Shown here: piece by piece, positions 52,525 to 64,000 of the stretch | Position numbering within the stretch: position 1 is the first letter of the stretch | How the letters are laid out: each line of letters begins with the position of its first letter | From: Chrysomallon squamiferum | Lineage: Eukaryota > Mollusca > Gastropoda > Neomphalida > Peltospiridae | Reading direction: 5' to 3' | Assembly (NCBI GenBank): GCA_012295275.1 | Contig: CM022676.1 | Location: 15,939,756-16,003,755, forward strand | Length of the DNA stretch: 64,000 nt | Translations under genes and position numbers: made by a program | The notes under the pieces: generated by a model | Seen by the model: only the letters and a program-made list of their open reading frames with translations | What the model was told of the DNA's origin: nothing | Databases searched by the model: none

Positions 52525-53283
52525 TGAAAAAAAGAAAAAGAAATAAAACCATATTCTAACAACTAATAATATATATCAGAGATAATGCAACCTTCAAACA
52601 TTAAATAAACAGCACAGTACCAAACAGTACAAATAAATATGTTATCTCCGAAATACGTTTATAATTAAACAAAACAAAATAAACCAAAATACAGAAACAT
52701 TCATTTGAAACCTGTTTAATGAAAAAATTGATAACCGGAGAATCATTTTTTCTTAATTATTTTTACAAATTTTAAGTCGAGTGTATTAAACATATAGACA
52801 GTTAGAAACACAGACTATATTGCATAATTACAGCATGAAGACAAATAATAATAAAATATTACTAAATCTCAAACTCATTACTTATGACCAAAGTTTCAGT
52901 GGTTCTCCACAGATACCTCTGAGTAGATCGAAGGTAAACACGGGCTCTGCAAGAACCCACTTGTCTCGACAAGGCGTATTTTTTTCAAATACAGTTTTCT
53001 TTGTTGCCTGTATATTTTCTATTCCCACCCGCAAAATCAGACAAAAAAAAAAAATAATAATAATAAAAAAAGCAACAAAAATCACAATGAAATGAAACAG
53101 CCAAAATATTTATGCCAGGTTTTCAAAGTTTGATTACATCACTCTTATTCACAAGACATTCACTATAAGTTTCTACAAAGATTATGAGGAATGTACATTA
53201 CATGACGGCCACCTCCTAAGACAAATTGCTAAATCGTGAGACGATATCATCCAGCAGATTCCCAATATATATATATATATATA

Positions 53284-53326
<43 letters not shown>

Positions 53327-53379
53327 TAAACAACAATTATGAACCCTATAAAAGTAATAACGATAAGGTAGACAGCAAA

Positions 53380-53556
53380 ATGAGGTTCTACACTACTTCT
53401 GATGGATTAATTTTTCTTGTTGACCAAAATCTTCAGCTCGTCATTTGTCTTGTAAGCCACAGTTCTTCGGTGTCACATCATATTTATTTGGTGGTATATG
53501 ACATTTCATATAATTATTTTATCTTATTCTTTTTACTGTATGTCGGTGTAATTTAA
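53380..53556 (+). CDS. Open frame related to the leader exon, U5 copy
   Basis: The frame begins MRFYTTSDGLIFLVDQN and runs 58 codons to a stop; a donor-like 'gtaagc' lies after VICL. The copy at 58718 keeps the same frame. The downstream 'cacagttcttcggtgtcac' resembles the U3 leader exon, so both may be diverged versions of it. Whether it is coding is uncertain. A TA and GT run (53265-53324) lies just upstream. Confidence 0.25.
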   Translation: MRFYTTSDGLIFLVDQNLQLVICLVSHSSSVSHHIYLVVYDISYNYFILFFLLYVGVI

Positions 53557-55400
53557 TAAAGAAGGTGAAGTTACAAGTGACAATCTCAAAAGTAAGCAAC
53601 GAAGAATGTAATAAAAGATGACAGAGTTTCATTCCATGTCAAATTCCTCAAGTAAAGTAAGAATACAATTTTAACTTCACCACATTATATTTTAGCCGTA
53701 ATATAACAGTACAATGAAATAACATAAGCTGCATCCAACAATAGTGTAACCTCATGACATGTATGTATTAAATCACTAAAAACTGTGAGCACGTCTCTAT
53801 TACGTACATTTTATTACTGAACTCAAAATGTTATAGATTCTGCAAATTTTATATTGTGAGTTCATTTCAAGATCATGTGGTAACAAAGTCAGATGTAAAG
53901 TAAAAAAAAAAGGTGAAAAAGGATACAAGGTTTAGTTGTACATATTAAGGAAATAACGGCGCATTTAGAATCGCTATAAACTTAGATTTCGAATGAAATC
54001 GTTTCATCCAAAAGTCTCACTGATTACCAGATATCAGGTCTGAAAAGTTGTTATGACAATGTCAAAGTTGGAATGTCAATAATGGTAAGGAAATATATTT
54101 AAGATTTAAGCAAATAAGATCCTATACACGAAAGTTTATCAGTGAATCTTTTGTCGCTGCAGTTTAAGCCATTACTCAGACAACGATTCTCTTTTTATAA
54201 CATACTTCTGTGTTTCACTGGTTCTGAGATTTAAATAAAATGGACAGTATAAAAGAGAAATTCGATCTAACCGAAAATTATCCATGTGAATGCAACTTTT
54301 ATTGTCATTATTGTTAAGTAGTTCACTCTTTATACGTATATTAATAAAACAAATAATAATACTGACATACCTGAAATGACTGTAGATATCTTTAGATGCT
54401 TTGATATAAAACACATATAAATAATTGCTTCATCAACGATCAAAAAATTATCAGTAGTAATGTTGATCAGAATAGCACTAAATGTGACTACGATACGCAG
54501 TCATTTATCAGCATGGGTGCAGTCTGAATCTTAACTATTAAACTATTAATGGATATGAATTTTAATATAATTATCTCTCTTCTCCCTTCACAGTTATACT
54601 TTCTTATTGTTAATTAATTATTATAATTATGAATGAATATTTGTTTTGATCTTCCCAGAATACGATCTGTAGCGAGAGCTTCGTGATTCCTGCTATATTT
54701 TTTAACTTTTTTAAAGACACAAACTCATCTGTTTTGTTTCAAAGTAATGGTGAAGCGCATGTTATAGTTTAATTGCTACTAACAAAAATACTAGAGGTAT
54801 TGTGTGTTTATGGGATTGCTGTCTCAACATGTCTGTGTTATGAACCGGTGGATTAAAAAACCAAGAAAAAATACATTAAAGTTCTTTATTTTCTTTTAGT
54901 GATAGAATATGTTTAGTACGGAATCTGGTTTCGCTAATTACAACTAGATGATACATGCAGTATCTTTATAATCACAAACAATTTTTCAGTATAGTGTCTT
55001 TGCTCATTACCTTGCTTATGGAAAAAATAATAATAATGACCAGTATGTTCTACAGTGTGCTACAGAACATTTTTCCAAAGAGCTAAAACTCATTCGTGAC
55101 GGGAATTACCATGATACCAAATATAACAAAACACTGGAAAATCCTAGACAACATCGGTGTGATTTTTTGTTCTCTGAATATTTAGGTAAGTCATCAGATT
55201 ACATCATGATCTTGATGATGCATTAAAATTATTTTATCATCAGAGGCAGAACAGATATTTCTGGAGTACCCATTTAACAGTCATCGCAGTTGCTAGGAGA
55301 TCAATCCCTTCTGAATCTTGAATTATCTTTAGGCAACCTGTAATGTTTTAACGGAGAACCTTTTCATAACAAGTAGACAAACATTCAATTATACACAAAA
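53557..55400 (+). repeat. Duplicated unit U5, core
   Basis: Non-coding. It matches U1 (1-3080) and U6 (58890-61440). About 54470-54960 and 60360-60850 are almost identical, which marks a recent duplication with an offset near 5.9 kb. Confidence 0.85.
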
Positions 55401-55412
55401 TTAAGCTGTAAA

Positions 55413-55469
55413 ATGGCAGCTTGCGTTTCAATGATCATGGTTCTGACCCTATGTCTAGTCACCACAAAG
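55413..55469 (+). CDS. Leader exon 1, U5 copy
   Basis: The ATG at 55413 opens 19 codons, MAACVSMIMVLTLCLVTTK, ending in phase 0 at the strong donor AAG|gtgagt. This is a signal peptide-like first exon. Spliced to 56105 it would read on in frame through PET to MIVNDVVV, giving two hydrophobic stretches; alternatively the two exons are alternative starts. The copy at 61471 has lost the first ATG, and the copy at 3090 has lost its donor. Confidence 0.5.
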
Positions 55470-55628
55470 GTGAGTTTAGTGTCCGTTAATTTATTTTTAT
55501 TGACTTTGTGTACCTTGAGTTAAACCATTTTGACTTGTAGTACTTGTATTTGTTCCATCATCATCATCTCATTATCATAAACGACATTACATTATGAATA
55601 CTTAGTTTTTAATATCTTCATCCTTAAA

Positions 55629-55629
<1 letters not shown>

Positions 55630-55702
<73 letters not shown>
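55630..55702. repeat. (CT)n microsatellite between leader exons 1 and 2
   Basis: CT run in the U5 intron, homologous to 3252-3401. It is followed by an AAT run at 55829-55866 and a TA run at 55998-56031. Confidence 0.95.
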
Positions 55703-55705
<3 letters not shown>

Positions 55706-55826
55706 TTCGCGCGCGCGCTTTCTGCCCTTTTCTGTGCCCCTCTATCTGTTATTAAATTCGTTTTTGTATTTAACTTAATATTATGATGATATTGATATCT
55801 ATTGATGCGTTAAAACAAAAAAAATC

Positions 55827-55869
<43 letters not shown>

Positions 55870-55995
55870 GATTATCAACCATAATCAAGGGCCCCATTTC
55901 AGATATTATCAATTTTTTGTGTGTTTTTTTCTGGAGCAGTAATGAATAATAAAAAAATATATCCAAAGTCTAAATCAAAAATCTCATAATGAATA

Positions 55996-56033
<38 letters not shown>

Positions 56034-56104
56034 CAGTTTTTTTCTTGAATAAAAGAAAGGACTTGAACAGTAAAAGTAAAACTATTCTGATTATTTTGAT
56101 GCAG

Positions 56105-56200
56105 CCAGAAACAATGATTGTAAACGATGTGGTGGTGAGATTGCTGCTGTTGCTAACAATGTCTGTGGTGTTGGTGTCGCTTACAGAGCAGGAGTTTCAG
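56105..56200 (+). CDS. Leader-type exon 2, U5 copy
   Basis: The acceptor 'ttattttgatgcag' precedes 56105; an ATG lies at 56114 and the donor is TTTCAG|gtatga. From the ATG it encodes 29 residues: MIVNDVVVRLLLLLTMSVV, then LVSLTEQEFQ. This is typical of a signal peptide, ending in phase 0. The three copies differ by amino-acid substitutions but none breaks the frame. No next exon was recognised in the 2.5 kb that follow. Confidence 0.5.
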
Positions 56201-56581
56201 GTATGAATTAAATATTTAATTTATAAAACGTTAATAGAGAGATATAGATGTAGTTAAATTGTAACAAATTCTCACGGAAACAAAAATATAATGGCAAATA
56301 ATATATCTCTCTCTGTTGACCTCTCCTTTGTTATATGCGTATACACACACACACAAAAACATTCATACATTCACACAGAACTGTTCTCTTCGACGTTACT
56401 TTCCATTATTGTAGAGCTGACTTACGTCCAAATATTGCCATATAATGTATAGAAAAACAGCTGGCTGACTTCCAAATATTATATTCATAATAACAAAAAA
56501 TACAACAGAAAATGTCTGACGTTAGTGATTTAAAAGAAAGATACAAACAAACAAATAAATAACTAAATAGTAAGAATAATA

Positions 56582-56631
<50 letters not shown>

Positions 56632-58162
56632 CAGAATCATAATGATCCGTAGTTGCCCCCATTTTCTGACACTAATTAGCAAAACATTAATGAACCGTAA
56701 GAATATGAATTTATAAATATAATATACATTATAGCTCAATAAATATGGCTATAATATCATATTTTAGATAGTATAAAATGTATCGGAAATTCTGCTTCAA
56801 ATGGGCATCTTAAAATGAGGATTGTATGAATATTATATATTTCACTACACACACACAAAAATTATGATTAAAAATATCTGTCAAAGACTCACTAATAAGT
56901 CACAGAGATGTGAAAAAAAATAAGAAATAAAAATAATAATTGTATCAATTATTTCTGGTACCGTAAACTTAAACCAACTGTGCATATAGATAAAACTTTT
57001 TGCAATCCATAAACGAACAAACAGACAAAAGGTAATAATTAGATGTGATTCACATTTAATGAAAGCGTGGACACTCAGACATTAAATATGCTAATATGTA
57101 TTGAATGTTCATTAATGCGAAACAAATAATAATGGTTTATACTTGTGAAACACTGACTGGCGATAACTGTTATGATATTTCTCGTAGGAAAATAGTCCGT
57201 TTCGTACATTCCGGTTTCGATGATTCTCTATATACTTAGGACTGTTTTACATTAGTGTTAATTGTTGTGTTTTTGTCTCTCTTTTTGTTTTCTCTTTTTT
57301 TAGGTTAGAGAACGTTATACCTTACGTAAATATGATTTTATAACGCTATGTTCGTTTTTTCTGATATGTAATGATGCTGAAATGATACTCGCATAACCAA
57401 TATAGCAAGTACGTATTTGCTGCTTATTTACGTCAAATAATAAATAGTCTGTCACTGCTGCACGAAATACACAGAGGTATACCCGTATCTTACTAACTAT
57501 GATCTAAAAAATGTATTGTTAATACAATATCTGCGCTAAAGAGGAGAACTAAATAGGAAAATATAAAATAATTTACGTTTATGAACATTCAAGATAAAGA
57601 ATACCAACTGTTGAATAAGTAATAACAACAATACTGCACTATAAAAAAAATGAAAAAAAAAAAAATGTAATCAGATAAATTTAATTATTTGAGCGTTGTT
57701 TTCTTCATCTTCTTCAGTTATTAGTAGACAGGTCAGAACATCGTTTATCGACACACCAGTGAAATACATTCCATATTCAAACTTTGTGAATTAGATTCAT
57801 AGCAAGTTTAAATCATAAAAGTTATCGTTGAATGCTATTTTCTTCTTCTTCTTTTTCCGTTATTATTAGACATGACCGAACACCAGTAAAATGCATTTGG
57901 CATTAAAATTCAAGGAATTATATTCATAGGAAATTAACCATTGAACAACTCGTAGAGAAAAGCATTATATTTTGGTTTGAAGATAATTTTAAAATGTTCT
58001 CTCAGTATATACATGCAATTTCTAACACGTGAATGTTTGTTATTTAGATCAGAGAGCAACAGGTCAGTACTGCTACCACGATTGCTAGCTGGGTGCTGCT
58101 TTCGCGTATGATCTACGCGATCTAGTCTTATACACCGAAACAAACTCTACACGCTTTTTTAA

Positions 58163-58249
<87 letters not shown>

Positions 58250-58700
58250 CATCATTATTATTACATTTTTTATAATGATTTATTCTTGGGTTTTTATTAG
58301 ATATTGATAATGTATCGATTAACTGAGCTCAAAACGTTAATATGTTTATTAATGTTTTCAGCGAACATCTGCTAGAAATGCAAGAATATCTTTGGCGTGT
58401 TATTTACGCGATTATTCTTCAAACAGCAAATTCTACTTGGAAAACCTTGTAAGAATAATGACAACGATAACAACAACAACAACAGTAATATCTATGACCT
58501 GTGTTTATCTATTACATATATAAGACAGGTCAAACGTAAAATTTGATTCGTTTATGAGGTATTTCCGAAATACATTCGTAATTAAACAAAGCAAAATGAA
58601 GCATATTGAATTGTTAGGTAATCATCAAAAATAGAGTCATTCAACTGAAACCGATCAAACCTCCTAAACATCAGTTATGAACACTTCAAAAGTAATAATA
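56201..58700. repeat. Non-coding tail of U5
   Basis: AAT run at 56571-56630; sequence at 56385-56430 shared with 3955-4030 and 62215-62290 ('cttacgtccaaatattgcca'); the 57200-57480 repeat family; and an (AAT)n(ATT)n inverted repeat at 58164-58262. A 69-codon minus frame (57934-58143) has no domain. Confidence 0.65.
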
Positions 58701-58717
58701 ATAAGTTAGACAGCAAA

Positions 58718-58921
58718 ATGAGGTTGCATACTACTTCTGACGGAGTAATTTATCTTTTTGACCGAAATCTTCTGTTCGTCATTTCTCCTGTAAGTCTCAG
58801 TTCGTGGGTGTCACATCATATTTATGTACATTACATTGTTATTTTTAAACTTTTTATTTTTTTGTTCTTTGTTGTTCTATGTCGGTGCAATTTAATAAGG
58901 ACGGTGAAGTTAGAGGAGTAG
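58718..58921 (+). CDS. Open frame related to the leader exon, U6 copy
   Basis: The frame begins MRLHTTSDGVIYLFDRN and runs 67 codons. A donor-like 'gtaagt' follows VISP. Shared frame with 53380 hints at past selection, but two copies alone cannot show it. Low certainty. Confidence 0.25.
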   Translation: MRLHTTSDGVIYLFDRNLLFVISPVSLSSWVSHHIYVHYIVIFKLFIFLFFVVLCRCNLIRTVKLEE

Positions 58922-60093
58922 ATATGATAATCTGAAGAGTAAGCAACAAAGAATGTAATAAAATATGACAGAGTTTCATTCCAGGTCAAATTGCGCAAGT
59001 AAAGTAAGAATACAATTTTAAATTCGCCACATTATATTTTAGCCGTAATAAAACAATGAAATACAATAACCTTAGCTGCATCCAACACTAGTGTAACTTG
59101 ATGACATGTGTGTATCTTAAATCACTGAAAAGTGTCAGCACGTCTCTATTATGTATATTTCACTACTGAACTCAACATTTTATAGATTCTGCCACTTTTA
59201 TATTGTGAGGTCATTTCAAAATCACGTGGTAACAAATTCAAATGTAATGTGAAAGGAAAAGTGAAAAAGGTTCCACAGTTTATTTGTACATATTAAAGAA
59301 ACAACGGGGCATTTGGAAACGCAACATAGCTCTCGAATGAAATCATTTCATCTAAAAGTCTCATTGATTACCAGATATCAGATCTGAAAAGTTGTTATGA
59401 CAATATCAAAATTTGAATGTCAATAATAGTAAGAAAATATATTTATCATTTAAGCAAGTAACATCCTATATATGAACGTTTATCAGTGAATCGTTTCTTG
59501 GTGTCCTTTAAGCAATTACTCAGATCAAAATTCTCATTTTAGAATATGGTTCTGAGATTTAAAAAATATGGACAGTATAAAAGAGAAATTCGATTTAACT
59601 GAGAATTATTCATATCAATGCAAATTGTATTGTCATAATAATTAAGCAGTTCATTCTTAGTACGTATATTAATAAAACAAATAATAATACTGACATACCC
59701 GAAAAGACTGTAGATGTTAGAAATGAGTAAATCCATATATACTGAAAGAAAGCCAGTTCTTTTATAAAAACTGTACAGAACATTTTGACTCGGTGACGCA
59801 CAACTACTGTGATTTAGATCCTGATTCCTTTCTTTATATACATAGCTCGTTGACTGACGAATGCAAATTTACAAGTGGCGCATGTCAGTATGACATAAAG
59901 GCAAAGTACGTATGTTATTTATTCATGTCTGTTTATCCACCAATTTATATACCGTGTACATATATCAGCCAATATGACGTCTATCTATCTTTATTTATTC
60001 ATTTAAAATAGTTTCTCATTGTGTATACTCTAAAAGCCCAAACCAACATAAGGTACATCTGTATTTAAGTGTGATAGTGTGTGTGAGTGTGTG

Positions 60094-60173
<80 letters not shown>

Positions 60174-61440
60174 ACGGAGAATGAGTGAACACTGATTCAT
60201 TTGTAATGGCTATTCTGATATAAACTTCGATCTTGATTCAATCAATTCTGATATGTTTTTCAGCGAATTCAGGATTCGAGATATAAATGTCTTTAGATTT
60301 TTGGATATAAAACACATATAAATAATTGGTTCATCAATGATCAAAAAATTATCATTAGTGATATTGATCAGAATAGCACTAAATGTGACTACGATACGCA
60401 ATCATTTATCAGCATGGGTGCAGTCTGAATCTTAACTATTAAACTATTAATGGATATGAATTTTAATATAATTATCTCCCTTCTCTCTTCACAGTTATAC
60501 TTTCTTATTGTTAATTAATTATTATAATTATGAATGAATATTTGTTTTGATCTTCCCAGAATACGATCTGTAGCGAGAGCTTCGTGATTCCTGCTATATT
60601 TTTTAACTTTTTTAAAGACACAAACTCATCTGTTTTGTTTCAAAGTAATGGTGAAGCGCATGTTATAGTTTCATTGCTACTAACAAAAATACTAGAGGTA
60701 TTGTGTGTTTATGGGATTGCTGTCTCAACATGTCTGTGTTATGAACCGGTGGATTAAAAAACCAAGAAAAAATACATTAAAGTTCTTTATTTTCTTTTAG
60801 TGATAGAATATGTTTAGTACGGAATCTGGTTTCGCTAATTACAACTAGATGAAACATGCAGGATCGTTATAATCACAAACAATTTTTTAATATAGCCTAT
60901 TTGCTCATTTCCTTGCCTATTTAAAAGAAAAACAATAATAATAATGACCTGTATGTTCTACTGTGTGCTACAGAACTTTTTTCCAAAGAGGTAAAGGTCA
61001 TTCATGACGGGAATTACCATGATACCAGTGTAACAAAACACTGGAAATTCTTAGGCAACTTCGGTGTTATATTTTGTCTTTGACCATTTAGTTAAGTTAT
61101 CAGATTACATCATGATCTTGATCATGCATTAAAATGTTTTTATCATCAGAGGCAGTACAGCCTATTTGTGGTGAACCCATTTAACAGTCATCGCAGTTCC
61201 TAGGATATCAAACCCTTCTGAATCATGATACCGTGGAATTGTCCTGACACCAGATCAGCCAAAATGGAATAAAACAGTTTAGTAGTATCTAGAAGAAACT
61301 TAAGTTACTTTTCTCCATCAGTACATTTTAAATAAATTTTGACATGCATAGAAACAAACACAGAAACACAAAAATATGTAGAAAATGACATGCAGACAGG
61401 TTAACAAACATGAACACACACGTCAGCTTATTGAGATGTG
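58890..61440 (+). repeat. Duplicated unit U6, core
   Basis: Non-coding, closely matching U5. It includes one copy of the ~400-bp block tripled in U1 and a long GT run (60075-60171). Confidence 0.85.
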
Positions 61441-61470
61441 ACAAGCTCTAAAATTGTAGCTTGGGTTTCA

Positions 61471-61509
61471 ATGATCATGATTCTGACCCTATGTCTAGTG
61501 ACCACAAAG
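61471..61509 (+). pseudogene. Leader exon 1, U6 copy (start altered)
   Basis: The ancestral ATG is replaced (aattgtagc instead of aaatggcagc). An internal ATG at 61471 still opens MIMILTLCLVTTK to the donor AAG|gtgaat. If spliced to 61948, the frame meets CAA TAA at once, so this exon could not lead into exon 2 as coding sequence. Confidence 0.5.
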
Positions 61510-61947
61510 GTGAATTGAGTGTCCGTTAATTTATTTGTATTAACTTTGTGTACCTTGAGTTAAATCATTTTGATTGTGTAGTACTTGTATTTGTTTCATC
61601 ATCATCATCATCACCTCATTATCATGAACGACATTACATTATCCATTCTTTGTTTTTAATATCTTCATCCGTAGACATATCTCTCTTACTGTGTCCCTCT
61701 CTGTGCCCCTCTATTTGTTATTAAATTCGTTTTTGTATTTAACTTATGATATTGTTATTTATTACTGTGTTAACAAATAATAATAATATAAGTTGTTTTC
61801 TGGAGCAGTAATGAATAATAAAGAATGTATCCAAAGTCGAAATAAAAAAGTTCATACTGAATGTATATGTTATAATCAGTTTTGAGTTTGGCTAAAAGTA
61901 AAGACTTGAACAGTAAAATTAAAACTATTCTGATTATTTTGTTGCAG

Positions 61948-62043
61948 CAATAAACCATCATGGTACACGATTTGGTGGTGAGACTGCTGCTGTTGCTAAC
62001 AATGTCTGCGGTGTCGATGTCACTTACAGGGCATGAATTTCAG
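61948..62043 (+). CDS. Leader-type exon 2, U6 copy
   Basis: The acceptor 'ttattttgttgcag' precedes 61948; an ATG lies at 61960 and the donor is TTTCAG|gtatga. It encodes 28 residues, MVHDLVVRLLLLLTMSA, then VSMSLTGHEFQ. A TAA upstream of the ATG means translation would have to start here. Confidence 0.45.
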
Positions 62044-62398
62044 GTATGAATTAAATATTTAATGTATAAAACGTAAAGAGTTAGATATAGATGTACTTAA
62101 GTGGTATAAAAGTTCTCACGGGAAGAAAAATATAATGACAAATAATATATCTCTCTGTGTTGACCTCTCCTTTGTTGTATACGTATACACACATACAAAA
62201 ACATTCATTCATTCACACAGAGCTGTTCTCTTTGACGTTGCTTTCCCTTATTGTAGAGCTGGCTTACGTCCAAATATTGCCATAAAATGTATAGAAAAAC
62301 AGCTGGCTGAGGTCCAAATATTATATTCATAATAACAACAAAAAATACAATACAAAATGTCTGACGGCAGTGACTAAAAAGAAATATACAAACAGAGA

Positions 62399-63424
<1,026 letters not shown>

Positions 63425-63466
63425 TGTCTGTTCACTAAATGTTAACTTCTATATTTCACTATTTAC

Positions 63467-63641
63467 AGTGATTCACACAGCTTATTCCCACGTCTTGATT
63501 ATGACTGCAGTTGTTGTCACCCCAAGTAGAGAATGAACAATAGTCTACACGTTCTTCATCCCCCTTACAGTCAAGTCCATCAAGCCAAATAGGTCCACTG
63601 CCTTGTCCAAACTGAGATGCTGTGTGGATTTAGCTTCGAAA
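63467..63641 (-). pseudogene. Broken copy of SRCR second-half exon (SRCR-B type)
   Basis: It has a poly-T acceptor before 63641 and a donor CACT|gtaaat. It begins FEAK like SRCR-B, then one base is missing (175 against 176 bases), so the entering frame soon meets a stop. One base over, the domain reads on as [34 protein letters not shown] and GISCVNH. It is a duplicated and damaged exon, possibly of a second receptor gene beyond the window. Confidence 0.8.
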
Positions 63642-63644
63642 CTA

Positions 63645-64000
63645 AAAAAAAAAAAGATAAACAAAATAATAAATAAAATTGCCACGGTGAAAATGTTTAA
63701 TCAGCTCGTCATCATACCTAGGATTTTAGAACACTAGGATAGATATTGGCAAATTTCAAATGGTGACAGTAAAATATATATATATATATATATATATATA
63801 ACATATTAACACGAGTGCTATGTGATTTGTTTCTGTATATAGAAAATTTGTTATGATATAAAGCAAAAAAAATGCAACTACGTTATTTACGATTTTCTGG
63901 AAACCTGACTTAAAATAATTAAGAACGAAATCAGTCAAGGGATAACCAAGTTATTACTTTAATAAAAATCTTAATTACTTACATTAAAAATATGTCGTTC
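63645..64000. other. Window end, no gene recognised
   Basis: AT-rich sequence with a TA run at 63775-63800. If the SRCR copy belongs to a gene, its first-half exon should lie past the window end. Confidence 0.5.

Noticed and set aside
62135-62332. 65-codon plus frame ending AEVQILYS
   Set aside because: The homologous stretches at 3.95 and 56.4 kb are not open in this frame; likely chance.

Overview
The window is eukaryotic nuclear DNA from an invertebrate animal. It is very AT-rich, packed with microsatellites (AAT/ATT, TA, GT, CT/GA), and has split genes with GT-AG introns. The gene content (group A SRCR domains joined to Ig and FN3 domains, a ZNFX1-like helicase relic, Tc1 and Tigger-type transposons) suggests a lophotrochozoan, perhaps a mollusc. 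That placement is inference only.

The best-supported gene is on the minus strand, 43777 down to 28015. I could chain 15 exons whose reading phases agree at every junction: four SRCR domains (each made by two exons), two Ig-like domains, one FN3 domain, one transmembrane segment and three short cytoplasmic exons carrying tyrosine motifs (VYET, SIYENV, PYEVL, DYKPK). One TM-exon donor is ambiguous, and one SRCR half-exon (40428-40573) has a 1-base frame break. The start and signal peptide were not found. The last exon ends at a clear stop. A decayed Tc1-like element and a short Tigger/pogo-like element sit in its introns.

Left of that gene: a ZNFX1-like pseudogene (9719-11340, plus strand) with frameshifts and stops, and a truncated copy of its 5' end at 6347; a decayed 33-bp coding-type minisatellite (11.58-12.44 kb); and a degenerate array of a ~40-bp unit covering about 4.8 kb (13.67-18.44 kb).

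On both sides lie about six diverged, same-orientation copies of a multi-kilobase duplicated unit (here U1-U6: 0-9.2, 18.5-20.6, 21.8-24.3, 45.6-47.7, 52.1-56.6 and 58.6-63.4 kb). They carry plus-strand leader-type exons: a pair near 55.4 and 56.1 kb with relatives at 3.1/3.7 and 61.5/61.9 kb, and another at 21.91 kb with broken or diverged relatives at 45.7, 52.1, 53.4 and 58.7 kb. No downstream exons were recognised, so it is unclear whether these belong to live genes. At 63.42 kb the last unit is fused to a broken copy of an SRCR exon. The locus looks like a rapidly duplicating array of secreted or receptor-type genes. No tRNA, rRNA or CRISPR was seen.
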